64,000 nt of DNA, from assembly GCA_023375675.1 (NCBI GenBank), contig JALQBC010000006.1:1364001-1428000 (forward strand), written 5' to 3'. This DNA comes from Cytospora piceicola (taxonomy: Eukaryota; Ascomycota; Sordariomycetes; Diaporthales; Cytosporaceae). Under the pieces are notes generated by a model that worked only from the letters and a program-made list of their open reading frames with translations, was not told the DNA's origin and searched no databases. The position numbers were made by a program, and so were the translations under genes. Positions within the stretch are counted from its first letter, which is position 1; the number at the start of each line of letters is the position of its first letter. Positions 23,035 through 35,834 of the stretch are shown piece after piece.

Positions 23035-26000
23035 GGTCGGAGACTCTGGACTATGGTTGGTGGAGCCTAGATTGGGCGGATGAAAGGATGATCGCGACGT
23101 TGGATGGAAGACGAGGTGGAATGGCAACTTTGGGATAGGACAAACCACGGGCAGTCGGAAAGCTGGGTTGTGGTCAACTTGGGGTACTTATAAACGTGTA
23201 ATACAAGAGCGGTGCGAGGTAGATAGAGTGTTTATTTTGTTCCAGCGTGGCTACGACGAGAAGGGGCAATGATGGGTCGATGTTTTCAGCGTTCAGGTTT
23301 TATGTGGAAGGCGCGTTTGTTGATGTTGAGGTACCTAGTTATGTACCTAGGTCCAAGGTACGTACTATGGTACTTTTGCTACCTACCTGGTATTCAATAT
23401 GCCCAGGTGCCTAGCTCCCTACTTAAGTACTTAGGTATCTAGGTAGGTACCTAGGAAGGTAGGCATCCAGGTGCCCCAGCCTTGTCGGATAAGCACGTCG
23501 TAATAAATACCTAGGTACCAAGGGGCGGGAAACCTTATCCCGGGATGTTTGACTGAAAAGGACGAATCTGGCATGTTTTCACGCCGTTACAGTAACCTTA
23601 TAAATACTACACAGTATGTAGCAGGACGACAGGTACACTGGAGTTTGTTGGGAAACAAACGGTTAGGCATAGATTGCATACTCCAGTAGCACATGGGTGG
23701 TTTGTTCGTCTGTATCTGAATTTAATTTTCAAGGCTAAAACAATCAATGCTTCATTAGTGGAAGACAACATTGAAAGCTTAATAGGAGTAGAATACATAC
23801 CTCACCTCATCTGAAAGTCCGCGGTAATGGAGCTACGAGGTGCTTTGAGTTCCAAGGTTGTTGCATATACAAAGCTAGGGGAATTGTAACAGCATCCATG
23901 GTTTGAATGGTGATCAGCAGGAGAGTGACAACGGGGAAGATGGCCAACTGCCATGCAACATGATGTGGGAACTTTGCATCAAACATATAACACGGCGTCG
24001 TCGAGGGGCTTGGGGCATAATAGATCAGTTCGTTCTTCATACTCTGTAAACGGAATATGGTGAGAACATCATTTCTATCAAGCCTATTCCCTACGTGACC
24101 TCGGAAGTGAGCAATGAGAAAAAATCTTCGGAGCAATGCGAGTATGTAGCTCTCAACCCGAAAGTTGAGCTCAAGGGCCCCGGACCATATGGCGCGGCCA
24201 CAAACGGTCAATATCAAATCTCTCAGCCACATATAGTGTTCGGTGACTGTAGAGCCGTGCTTCCTCGAAATTGGGTGGGATTTCCATTGGACGTGTCGTT
24301 TGTTTCCCTTTTCGCGTGCCCGTGGCTGGGCTTCGAGGAGATGATAAAACTTAGGTAAATCACAATCTGATGTTGGCCAGATCTATGTCTTCTCTCGGAG
24401 ACCTTTCTTTTTCTTTCATCGAGATGGCCTGACCAAGCATTCTCCAACTGGTACTCATATCTTCGGGGCTTATACATGGAACAATCGTTCTGGAAAGTCG
24501 TCTCGAACATATGAGAGCAATGATTACGCAGAAACTAGCCTTCTGCTCAAGTGCTCCTCATGTTACAACGTATTGACTTCTGGGTAGGATCTTCAGGCCA
24601 CGTCAAGATCATGGTACCCCTTCTACCCTTTCACATACCTACATACAAGACTTCCCAAGGAACATGACCAATACACAGGTAGGTACCCGTTCCGCTTATA
24701 CGTTTACGAGCGCTGGTTTCCGCATTGGTTTGAAGGAATCAGCCAAACGGACAAGGCACGTGCAAGGATATTTACATGCCCTAGAGTCCTAGTATCTTCC
24801 GGTTTCGCAAAACACACTGGTGCTGGTAGATCCGGGCTTCTGCAGCAGACAGGGTGTCTTCAAATTGCATGTGGCATGTGTGTACCCAAGTACCTAGGTA
24901 CTTGAGTGTCCAACACCATCGGGACACCTGCAGCACTTGAGAGAGCACTGGAAGATGGAGTTGCATTTTTGTTGAGGACGGACGAGTGGCACATCCATCA
25001 GGCTACCTAGGTACTGCGTGACATTCTGGCCCATCGTCATCAGATTACCAGATTGTCACTTTCCCGGGCGATCTGGAAGGCCGATCTCTCAAATGATATG
25101 CAGTGAGTGTCAGCTTACGGGTGGTTGGTTGGTTGGAAGATATATGACTGGGAAGGAAAGACGCATTGCGAATTCGCCAGGCGCTGAACGAATAAAGTTG
25201 CAGAACGCAAACAGAATTGACCAATCATGGCAGCGCTGCTCCAGTGGCTCTCACGCCCATGAAAGCCCGGGTTGCAGGGGTTAATTAGGGGTCAAAGTCT
25301 CATTCAGCATATCGACGCCTTTAAGGACAAGATATCAATATCAACTGGCCCACTGCCCTAAACATCCTTGGATGGTGGTGTTCTTGCGAAGCTTTTGAAG
25401 TTGTTGAATTGGTTCACTGCCTTCCATATTGTACTCTTCCCATTTTTGCAATTTTCGGGGGTATCCTACTCCTCTTCAACGCTTCAACATCAGGCCAGAC
25501 GAAATTCACATGCACTTTTGCGCCTTCCCTTCGAACCACTGTCACAACCAACCTCAACCACAATCAACCCGGACGCCACTCAGTCCTTAGTCTCAACACG
25601 TGCCTAGCGAGTTTCACGCTGGGGCAAGTGCATCATGGCAGGGCCATGCTGTCCTGACTCGATACTGCTATCGACTCTCGCAAGATATGCTGGCTCGGGC
25701 TGCGAAGGATTTTGTCCACCACTATGGCGCCCCAACGAGTGGAAGCCCACTGACGGGCGAGCTGCGACGAGTGGCCTGGGCTGGTGTGATCGCATGCTGA
25801 GCAGGGACGACCTGTTTGCCCAACTGAGCCAGGAAGGGTGAGTTCTGTCCGGCATGGCCTGCTAGCACAGTAGCTATGGTATATGCTTCAGCTTCGGTGT
25901 TGTCTCCCTCACCATTATCGCCGATGGCAGCGGGCTCGTCCAGGTCGCTGCTCGATAGGGTTGGAGGGTTGAGTATTGGAGTCATTTGAAAGTGACCCCC

Positions 26001-28811
26001 CATGTGTTGTACTAACTGGTTGGGGTCTGGGTGTCCATGGTCTGTCGTATCAACAGGCTGGTGCTGCGGCATGGGTGTCGGAGGGGAAACTCGAGGCCCG
26101 CAAGCCCACCTGATAAATCCAGCAAACCACTCATGATGCTCGCCAGCCACGTTGCCATCATGGCTCACAGCCACCTCCACTGCACGGCTCGCCGAGTCAA
26201 CATTGGTCTGGTCCTCCACGCGAAAGCCTTCCTCCTCGTTGTCCCGTCGCCTGGAGACGCAAGGTCCAAAACAAGTCGCACAGATACTGAAGGGGTCGCC
26301 CGAGACGAAGACCTCAGCGAGTATGGTAAATAGATTTGTGCCGGCGCCGGTCTCGGACACTGTGTCTTCTGTGTTGCCGTTGCGTCAGCCTTCTCGCAAG
26401 TTGGTTGTGTGGACCACGAAGTGCGGTATGACAGTCTGCAATGACATCTGGAAAGACTATGGACTTCCAAGGGCTTACCTGAGGATGCATGCATGGCAGG
26501 TGTATCCATGTCAGTATGTCGGTCAGGTTGTCAGGTTGTTGGACTACGAGGTAGCCCTGCTGCTTTCTCGGTGGTATTCGATGGAGGTTCACAGGCTATC
26601 AGCGCTGTGAAGTAGGCGTTTACCATGCACCGAGAGCTACAACGGGAGCTCAGAATGGACTACGCTATCCCCGATGTTCGCGGCGAAAATGGAAATGTCA
26701 AGACGTTGATGGAGGTGACAAGTCTGCAACCACCGATGTTAATCTTCACCACTTGCACAGGCATGGTGTGAACATCACGGGGCTGCTTGTTCCTGTCACG
26801 CTGCCGAAGCGATCGGGAACTTTCCAATTGCCGACAGCTGATGACGGAAACAAGAATATCTCCGGCTTCTGCAAGTGTTCAACGGCAGACTGGGAATCTC
26901 ATAGGTTCCGCCTGGGTTGGCCTCAACGATATCGCCGGGCCTTGGTGGAGAAACAACGAGACGGTTCTTGGTGGATCTGGGGATGCAAGAGCGACAGCAA
27001 GTACGACATCAACAATGCCGGTATACGGTCGCTTTGATCATTGGAAATGCGAGTGGGAATGACAATGTTCTTCGTGGATCGTTGGACCACGAGCATTGGT
27101 CAAAGCCAGACGCTGTGCGGACACTGACAGGAGCAAACCTGCCTGGAACCTGACGGAACCGTGCCCAGGGGTGAGAGACAAAAAGAGATTGAAGGCACTC
27201 TTGCCACGGCAAAGTCAAGGGAATATCCCACTCACGGTAGGTCAATGTCGTCAACAGCGGTGACGATGATGATGGGTTGAAGATACTTGAGTCGACTGGT
27301 ATGATCGTGTTGATGAAGGCGGGTAGGCGAGATGTGTTGATTGTGAAAGGGGGAAGATTGAGACTCGAGTTCTCAGAAGTGGAAGCGGGGGATACAGACC
27401 AGTAGGACTTCCTCTCCAGGGTCTTCTACATGCTTAAGGTGGGACTCCTGACCGTATGCACAGGACGACAGCGGCCAGGAATGGGAGCAACTGCTCAACA
27501 CATCCTGCCAAGCCCTGGTCCGCAGCTCTCACTGCGTATTTATCTTCACGGTAGGATTGATGCGTGCTACGAAAGCATGCCGTCCGTTGAAGATCCAAAA
27601 ACCATGGCGTTGAGGATATCTGGGGCAGTGCAGCAACTTGTCCCCGGCCTCTGATGCCATGTCAGACCGCGGTTCGGCAGCAACCAGCGCTCATATTGTC
27701 TCAAACCTAGGGCCGCTGTCAAAGCTGCTTCAATCCACCATGGCGTGCCTCTTTAGTTCTCGTGCTAAGGACTTTATACATGGCATCGATGTCTGTCACT
27801 GGTATGACACTCATTGGGACCAGGTGATGCGCTGGAATGGCAGGGATATGACGGCAAGGCAGCTCTGTCAAGTGTCCCGTGCGGCGGAGGATGTTCACAC
27901 TCTCAATATGCAGTGTCGGTTTTCTGTGATAACAAAGATGTGCTTATGCAAGGCGGCCTGGGCAAGAGTCTCACGGAACTCCTACAGGGTGGGAGACTTG
28001 CCTCCCTCATGCTGGCAGCAGGGGACTATGTTGGCCCGGGGTTTTGTGCTATCCGGTCCTCAAATGACTGCCTGATGAATCTTAACGTGTATGAAATAGG
28101 TAGTCTCCCTTCCCTACTTTCTCCTCTTCTCTTCTGCATGGAACCGAGGTGATTCAGGCCACCGAAGTAGGAGACATCCCGCGGCAGAGTGCCAGTGCGG
28201 TCGAGGCAATGCTGGCCCTGAGCCTGGCCGGGCATCACTCGCACACAACCAGATGCAGGTCAGCAGCCACAGTGCCTCAGATAAACCGGGAAATATCTCC
28301 CGTTTCCTTACCATGTCGTCGTCATTGGTGGTCTTGGGGTGGTCGTTTCGCACAAGGCCCTCGCCAAAGGTGCCTATTGGTGGGACGCTCAAGTTTCTCA
28401 TCTTGATTGCGACCTCGCCAGAACAAATGGCATCTTTATTCTTCCGGACCTTGAGCGTCCTCCTCCTATCTAGGTGCAATAATTCGCTCTCCATGGGCAC
28501 ATGGTGTTTGGGGGGTGTACGGCCGCAGGCTCTGAATGGGTCGCGGTGCTGACAACTTTCAGCTGGGCCAGGGACATGGATGGTATAGAGGTGGGTTTGT
28601 CTGTCACATCACCCCACAGTTTTTCAACTTCTCCCCTTCCTCCTTTCTCTTGCATTCCTCTGGCCCGTTCCCATATGCGTACGGAGTTGGCTTTTTTTCA
28701 CTCGAGGCCGACTTCAGTTCAGAACAGTTCTAGATCTCGGCTTTTATCCATAATTCGGCCAACGTCAACACCTCCTTCCCTCCGCAACAAAGCAGGCACT
28801 TGTGGTCCAAA
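23035..28811. other. Gene-poor region with decayed-looking coding fragments
   Basis: Nearly 5.8 kb with no complete gene I can support. The left end is the helicase promoter. A dense cluster of TACCTAGGTA-like palindromes lies at 23329-23520, with more copies at 24891-24900 and 25004-25013. Longer open stretches exist at 23807-24232 (minus, 141 codons with hydrophobic segments, first codon ATG), 25722-26360 (minus, 212 codons, first codon GTG) and 27638-28152 (plus, two overlapping frames). None joins into a convincing multi-exon gene. They could be relics, lineage-specific genes with unresolved introns, or chance. Confidence 0.5.
23329..23520. repeat. Cluster of TACCTAGGTA-type palindromes
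   Basis: Within about 190 bases there are at least six matches or near-matches to TACCTAGGTA (for example GTACCTAGTT, GTACCTAGGTCC, GTACTTAGGTATCTAGG, AGGTACCTAGGAAGG and ATACCTAGGTACC). The cluster is about 300-490 bases upstream of the helicase start codon. Confidence 0.85.
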
Positions 28812-30213
28812 ATGCAAACTCCGCTCATAAGGAAGCGAGATTTGGTCTCTAGCCATGGACAGATCTGGAGTGAACTGGCACCACGGCGTCGATCCGTTCC
28901 GTCTATCTATGGCCAACCGACCTCACCCAACGACATTCACAAGAGGCCTCGGAAGCGAACCCGGGATGACATTGGGGACAACACTGACACTGATCACCCC
29001 AAGAAGCGTATCAACATATTGGACCTGGGAACTCAGCCCAGTTATGATACCAGAGGGTTTGCGTGCCCCTTTTTCAAAGCAAGTCACCGCAAGCTTGAAC
29101 TCAAGGATTCATGCGCACGTCGGTCCTGGCCTTCCATACCACGCTTGAAGTGCGTTACCTAAGCCCGTCCTATCTCATCGCTACAAAACCCTTGCTCATA
29201 CTTTCAGGGAGCATCTTTACCGATGCCATGTGATCATGTATTGTGAGAATTGTCGTGTGCCTTTCAAATCGCACGGCGAACTGGTTGCCCACAAAAGGCA
29301 GGCTACCTCGTGCTGGCGTACGAAGTCGGAAGATTCTATGCCAGATGGCATTATATGCAATACAAAGATGATCGAGCTTAAGAGCCGAAAAGATCTGCCT
29401 CGCCACGACGATAGGGAGAAATGGATGAAAATCTGGACTATACTGTTCCCAGATATTCCACCCCCAGTATCACCTTGTCAGTCTTCACCCGTTCGCCCTG
29501 AAGGGAAATATAGCAACCCAATTAATAATGTATTAGATGCTGAGCATGTTGATGTTATGCGCAAGTCAGACTTGATGAAAGACTTTGAAAATTTCTTGAA
29601 GGCGCGTGTCTCCGTATTGACGGAAGACATGATCAGTATGAACCGAGGCGGCCTCGAGAAGGCTGCCCGTCTGGGGCAAATCGTATCAGATTGGCTTGAT
29701 GCTGCTTTCCTGCAATATAGAGAGGGACTTGGGATTGACCAGCATCTCGAACCGATGACCACTTTATCCATGCGAAAAGGCTTCGTCGAATCTCCCCGGT
29801 CCATAAGCCCTGAGGGTACAAGGACCTTACAGCCCTCCCTAGTCACCAACTTCAGCAAACCCTACGCAATCACAAGTGGCCTCTGCGGGTCCATTGAAGG
29901 CTCCAAGTGCCATAACAGAGTTGATCCAGCCATATACGGCACGGACTGTTTGCCTGACAACGATTGGGCGAATCAATATGTTATCCCGCCTGCAGATGAG
30001 GTATTCAGGAATGGAACCGGTGGATTATACGACTATCGGGCTGGGTTCGAGAGCGCTTGTGACTGGACAACACTTCCGGCTGTGGATGAACAAAGCACAA
30101 TGCTACCTTTGCCAGGGGTTCCAGAACACATCGCTGGCGACAACAGTTCTTGCTTTGCTGGTATTTCTACGTCACCGGCGAACCCTGATCTGGGTTTTTC
30201 GACTTGGACATAA
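28812..30213 (+). CDS. C2H2-like zinc finger protein of a Sordariomycete family
   Basis: Exons 28812-29149 and 29208-30213 give 447 residues. The intron has donor GTGCGT and acceptor TTTCAG. After a basic N-terminus (HKRPRKRTRDD, PKKRINILDLG, a likely nuclear signal) comes a family signature: FACPFFKASHRK, then across the junction RLKEHLYRCHVIMYCENCR, then FKSHGELVAHKR and W-TIFPDIPPPVSP. From memory, many Sordariomycete proteins share the order CPF-K, HLYR-H, C-RC-F, L-H and LFP-IP. The family is annotated as C2H2-type but has no characterised role; nucleic-acid binding is inferred. The C-terminal ~250 residues resemble nothing I know. The ATG at 28812 was chosen because the frame opens further upstream only with non-ATG codons. 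Confidence 0.8.
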
Positions 30214-30952
30214 ACTCGTCACGCTCGTTCTTCATATTATCTATGGTAGCCTCTACGTAATATACTTTGAGGCAGGCTCGGACAATCCTTGTGCGACAGA
30301 TCACGGCGATGATATCTTGCACTCGATTAGGATTTCCGACCGTCAAATGCCAGGATGATAAGACCAGGGGTAATGGCCAAGTTACCAGGCTTGTATCCGA
30401 TCCATCGGTATTATGTTGAAGTTATGTGATAATGAGGAACATAGTTGCGGTGCAGAGAGAAATATACCTAGGTACACATGACAGTTTCTTCTATACCCGT
30501 AGGTACGTTGCCACACCAACTCGACCTTTTTAAACGCAAGCCCAATGGCCTCGTCGAACAAGTCCATCTCTGTGCATACTACTTCCTCGATCAAACTTGA
30601 CTGGCTCCGATAATTAATCAAACGATGCCGTTGGGAGTGATCGAAGTCAAGACTGCATGAGTTTCTGTGATTCATCAGAAAAGAAGAGATGGGTTGAATG
30701 TGTCTTGAGAGCGGTTTGAAAATATTCAGTTGTAGCTGTTGGTTGAGTTCAATAGTTCCATAACTTACACAGCTGTCACTTTGCGATATGCTGGGGAGCT
30801 TGACAGCATGTGGAACAATTGTGACATACGATACCAGAGCAGACTCAACTATTAATATACAGCAATGGCGACTTTACTAAGTATCTTCGACCGTAAATAG
30901 AACAATCAGTGGCCATTTTTATTCCAACATTGTCTACAATCACTGAGTCTAT
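30214..30952. other. Intergenic with one palindrome
   Basis: About 740 bases between convergent genes. TACCTAGGTA occurs at 30465-30474. No gene is seen. Confidence 0.5.
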
Positions 30953-31966
30953 CTAGTCAATGTAAATAAGAAGGTGATGGAACCCGCAACAATCGTCAGG
31001 GTAGCCTGTGTCTTGTATCTCAAAGGCCTCGATATTCCTTCCCGAAAACTCAGCGTACTCGGCTAACATTTTCTGAGCTCCGTTACCAAAAGGTCCTTGA
31101 TGAAGAAGCGCAAGATAAGCGTTCCTCTCGCCAATATTCATGCCTCTCGCCGGTAATATCAAAGGAATATTGGACCCTAGATTCATCTTATCGTAAATAT
31201 CTCTGATGAGTGGTCGCATTGTCTCTTCTAGCACAGTCCAGTATCGGATTACCCGGAGTGTACTAATGTTCTGACCTGCCTTGTGCTTCCAAAAGCTGAC
31301 GATAATGTCCCGCAGTTTCAGCGACTTTGAGCCATGGCCGTTTCTCGTCCAAGCCTCGTAAATAGTGACTATCCCTTTCTTGGTATCGTAGCCGAGTAGT
31401 GCTATATAATCGACTCCGGATTTCGGGATCACCTCCCACAAGGGAGTCTCGTCAGGACCACGAAAAAAGCTAGGTCGATACGCATAACCCAGCGAATCTA
31501 TGCTTTGGGCGTGTTTAGACAACTTGATGTTGATCCGCTGAACTCGAGGAACACCTCTCATCCACCGAAAATAAGGACTGTAAGTGAGTGGGTCTAACCG
31601 TGAAGAACTTTGGCCTTGTTGGAGGCTTCGATCGTGAAAAAACATAGGTACAGAACTTGTGCAAAGGTTCTGGACAGATCGGTATATGTAGCAAAAGTGA
31701 TGTTCGTGACACGGCTTGACATTCCCCCTATACCGGTACGGATTCACTCGTTTCCGTCAGAGTCAAATTGAGCCACTACGAGGGCTCAATGAGAGAAACT
31801 CGTAATGGAATTTCTTTGCCATTAGTGCGAGCAACCAACCCCCGAGGTCACTGTCATACATGGCGATTTGTCTCCCGTTGCCAATCACCCTGTATCCCAC
31901 AACTTGCGCACGTGCATCATTGGTAAAATTGTGGCTCAGTAGCACTCTTTGTTCACCCACCTCCAT
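30953..31966 (-). CDS. Unknown protein, two exons, junction uncertain
   Basis: Two open stretches on the minus strand appear to belong together: 31966-31780 (starting MEVGEQRVLLSHNFTNDARA) and one ending at 30953. The downstream frame opens at 31747 with GTG, not ATG, so it needs an upstream exon. Joining donor GTAGTG at 31779 to acceptor GTTAG at 31595-31594 keeps the frame and gives 275 residues. Joining to the nearer TATAG acceptor at 31729-31728 breaks the frame. The sequence is soluble-looking, with well-formed stretches (GVDYIALLGYDTKKGIVTIY, NIPLILPARGMNIGERNAYL). I do not recognise a family. A frameshifted pseudogene is possible. Confidence 0.5.
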
Positions 31967-33592
31967 GTTTCCTTGGTCTCACCAGGGACAGAACGTAGGC
32001 AGAGCTGAGTAGAGCAGGGCAGATAAGTTGGCTGTTAGATGGAGCGAGAGCAGTGACGTCTACTGCCAAAAGTGCTGTATCGAAGTCTGTTCATCTGTCA
32101 CGGATCCGTACACATCAATTGATGGTATTCTAGACTTTGTAAAAGGGAAGTTGGCAATGCCAAGTTCCCATTGCCAACTTGGCATTGTCCGGATTTTATA
32201 CCTTGGAAATGTTAGGGAATTCCGAGATGGAACAACCCTGCTTCAACCCTATCAACCCTTGGGAAGTCTGACATCTCTTTTAAGACAGCAGAATATTTGC
32301 AGATCCGGCCCCAGTGTACCGATCTGACCCATAATTAGATCTGCGCTGTCCGGAACGCTTGCTCCCGTGGAAATAGCACGGGAGATTAAGAGGCTGGACC
32401 CAGCCGGATCCGACTGCATGGGCCCTGCCACGGATCTAAGCCGAAACCACTTGTGTGCAGTATACTATACGTATGTATTGACCAAATGCAGTACCTGGCT
32501 GATGAATCCTTCGCCAAAATCAGGTATACCATAATCCCGTTTGGTTGATGTACGAGCAGATACCTTCCTCTTTCTTCCTTCACCCACACGCACCCACAAG
32601 CTTCCCGTGGCCCCACGAATCTCGGGTCCTAGCCGGGCGCTGTCAGAACCTGGACCGAACACACACTTGAACAGCAGTGATCAGAGTTGCTGCCGAAGTG
32701 GACAGACTCGGGAGCTTGAGTACTGGGTAAGGAGATGTCCCCTGAACTTCCTGAAGTTGTACCCCTTTCCGGTCTGCATGGTGCTAAGAAGGTGGCTGGA
32801 GTCGTGAGATTGCATTTCCATCATCGCAACAGGAAAAGTCAATGACGGAAAGGAGGAGCTGAAGATGATGGTGTGATGACACTGTGGTTATCAAGGAGGT
32901 GAATGTCCGATGAACTGCAAGATCTGGGAGGCCCCACGTTGTCCAGCCTTAATTGTTGTCCCCATTGTTTATGGTGAGGTCACTGTGGCATAATAATATT
33001 GATGCGAAATGTTTGCCTGTCTCGTCAGAACTAGTGTATGTGCAAAAGTCCGCCTTCCCGGTATTGTGAAAGGCTCGGATCCTGGAAGACCCATATATAA
33101 TACTTAGGTACACGATATTGGGTGGGACAATTGGGCAAGACTATGACACGACTCGCTTCTTGCATATCCTCTCGCCCGTTTTGGACGGCCACAGAGCAAT
33201 CATAGTAACACGGCATGTCACCGCCAACCCGTGAACAGAACTCCATTCGCTTAGGATAATAAAAAGTGACCTGTCACTGATCATCCAGATCCAATCCGTT
33301 GAGACACTGAAGAGTTACAGGTTTTCTTAGTAAAGATTTCCACCGCCTCCCCGTCACGGACACCTGGACAGACCGACAGCTGTCAGGACTCAGCGTATGG
33401 GTCTGGATCAGCCACAGCGTCATAAGCATTGCAGGAACCAAGGCAGGGTTTTGTTGCTTTATGAATATTGATATTCATCACCTCCCACTTATACTAGGTA
33501 TTTATATAGCCATCGCCTTCTTCTCCGGGATTAATCATGATGTCCAAACCACCATACCACCGATCTCCCGTCCAGCTGCTACCTCAGCGACC
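31967..33592. other. Intergenic region with a nested inverted repeat
   Basis: About 1.6 kb between divergent genes (unknown gene, minus; GH43-like, plus), so it holds both promoters. It contains the inverted repeat at 32148-32180. No supportable gene is seen. Confidence 0.5.
32148..32180. repeat. Perfect 12-bp inverted repeat with 9-base loop
   Basis: AAGTTGGCAATG (32148-32159) and its exact reverse complement CATTGCCAACTT (32169-32180). A second, overlapping pairing exists between CAATGCCAAG (32154-32163) and CTTGGCATTG (32178-32187). It lies 182 bases upstream of the unknown minus-strand gene's start. Confidence 0.85.
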
Positions 33593-34874
33593 ATGGCCAA
33601 ATCCAAAGGATCCTCAGGAGGATTGCTATCCACGGGGAAGAGGAAGTGCATAGCATTTTCTTGCCTGGCCATTGTGCTACTGGCACTCATCCTTGGCTTG
33701 GCCCTGGGTTTGACGTTGGGACGAAGCCACAACAAGGCGAAGGGGGCCAAACCTAAGGAGCCATCAGGAAACCCATACCCAACACCTGTGGCCATGACCG
33801 GCACGATACCAAACAACACCGATAATGTAACGCTAGACCCGTGTCTGATACGACGCGAGTCCGATAACAAGCTGTTCCTCTTCACCACCGGCAACACCGA
33901 CGCCCCGAAAGGCACCGTCTGGACAGCCGATTCCCTGTACGGCCCCTGGGAGAAGCAGACCGATTCCATGGTGGACATAGAGTCCGGGGCCCCGCAGGTC
34001 TACAACATCAACGGCACCTACTACATGTTCTACCAGACCCACACCTTCAATTACTCCTCCATCGGTGTCTCCGACCCGGCGGCAGTCCAACAGAACCACG
34101 ACGCCAGCATCTTCGTCCGCACGTCGACGACTATGGATCCGGGGTCCTGGACGGACTACGGCCGCTTGAACATCACATGGGAGGAGAAGTACAACCAGCT
34201 TGACGCTTCTCTCTTGACCATCGACAACGCCACCGACGGGCTCGCACAGTACTACCTGTCCTTCGGCTCCTACCAGACCGGTCTCTACCAGATCCCCATG
34301 GCAAGCCCGCCGGTCGAGCTGGCAGAGAATGCCAATAACCAAACGGTGCACCTGGAGCAGAACTCCACGTCCATTGCCTCCTCGAACGACCTGACCGAGG
34401 CTTCGTTCCAGTACTACCGCGACGGCTACTACTACCTGTTCTTCTCGTCGGGGATATGCTGTCCCTTTGAGAACAGTTGGAGCCAGGCAATTGCCAAGCC
34501 TTACCATGTCATGGTCTGCCGGTCAGAGAACCCCCGTGGTGACTTCGTCGACAAGGACGGCACGGACTGTCTGACGGACAACGGTGGTACTCAGGTCCTG
34601 GCAACGCACAAGGGCGTATTCGTGCCTGGCGGCCAGGGTGTCTTTGACGATGCTGATGAGGGGACCATCCTTTACTACCATTATGGTAAGCTTTCACTAG
34701 CCTCCCAAATCTATCTGGTCTTGAAAGGGACAAGTACTTTTTGGTCTGAACATTGCTAACACTTCCTGTTTAGTGCAAACAAATAATGAGACGGATGTAA
34801 TAGAGAAGGGATACAGATTTGGGTGGAATAAGATGAATTTCACCGACGGATGGCCTGAGCTGGTTTCGAGTTAG
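33593..34874 (+). CDS. Membrane-anchored GH43-like glycoside hydrolase
   Basis: Exons 33593-34685 and 34774-34874 give 397 residues (donor GTAAGC, acceptor TGTTTAG). Residues ~18-43 form one transmembrane helix (IVLLALILGLALGLTLG) preceded by basic residues, so this looks like a type II membrane protein with an outward-facing catalytic domain. Candidate GH43 catalytic residues: base Asp82 (TLDPCLIR), pKa-modulating Asp204 (NQLDASLL) and acid Glu269 (LTEASFQYYRDGYYYLFFSS). Family members are arabinanases, arabinofuranosidases and xylosidases; the substrate cannot be told. N-glycosylation sequons are frequent. An in-frame ATG at 33461 would add 44 residues; 33593 was preferred for its ACCATGG context and the position of the helix. 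Confidence 0.85.
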
Positions 34875-35834
34875 ATGCTTTAGATATAGAAAGATACCCC
34901 ATTACGATAATGTCCAATAATCCGATTACATTATATATATAAGTACATAACTTTGTTGCATTGAACAGGGTAATTCCAGAACGCGCGAATTTGGCATAAA
35001 ACTGCCCTTGAATAAATAGGTCGTACTAATTCAGTAACATGGGATATGTCTTCTTTGTCTCCGTGCGCAAGCGGCTAGGCCACCTTTCAAGCCACATACA
35101 AAGGTACGCGATACAGTCTGCGGTGCAAGACACGTCCTTTCTCTTTATGGTATCTTCCATGATTTCCAGGCACTAAAGATTGCTACAATGTAATGTACGC
35201 GTCTACAAGTCCTGTCCCATCGTCACTCCGGCCGCAGCAAAGAAACCTCATCTATCTGTGCCTACGAGGTAAGCCAGACGGCTGACTGCTCTTCTTACTC
35301 ATCAGGCTTGTGCAGTGATGGATTGATTTGACATCTAATGACAGGCTGTGTACAAGGGTCGTACTCACGCCCAGACTTGGGATCCGGTCTCCGGGATCAC
35401 GAAAGTTCAATGATTCCACCTGCACTTGTCGGGACTAACGGCCAAACATATATGTTACTTCCTCAACGCGTTTTTCTCGTCCCAGTTTCTCGTCGGAGCA
35501 TGACTGCGCTCTTCATGGATGGCGGGTGCTAGCCCCTCCCAAGGGTCGAGTGCAGTTTGCTACCCAACCCTCAACTCAAAACTGGATGGTTTAGCCAGTG
35601 CTACATAAGCAACCCGACATGTACGATACCAGCAAGTATCGGCCTAGAGCTGGAACGAAAGGTATATGAAAACTCTAGCTTCTGCTATTCAGACAATATT
35701 GCACCTAGGACTTGAAGGGAACCAAAAACGATGAGGGGAAATGCTTGGAATATATTTAGTAATGCTTCAACTTACATAGATGACCTTAATCGCCTGGTCA
35801 TTCCACCTACCATATGTGTTGAACAGGCGCAACA
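34875..35834. other. Intergenic, no gene seen
   Basis: About 960 bases of AT-rich sequence between convergent genes, holding their 3' ends. Confidence 0.5.

Noticed and set aside
23035..23148. An N-terminal extension of the helicase
   Set aside because: The extension would begin with GTG; the ATG at 23034 has a strong context.
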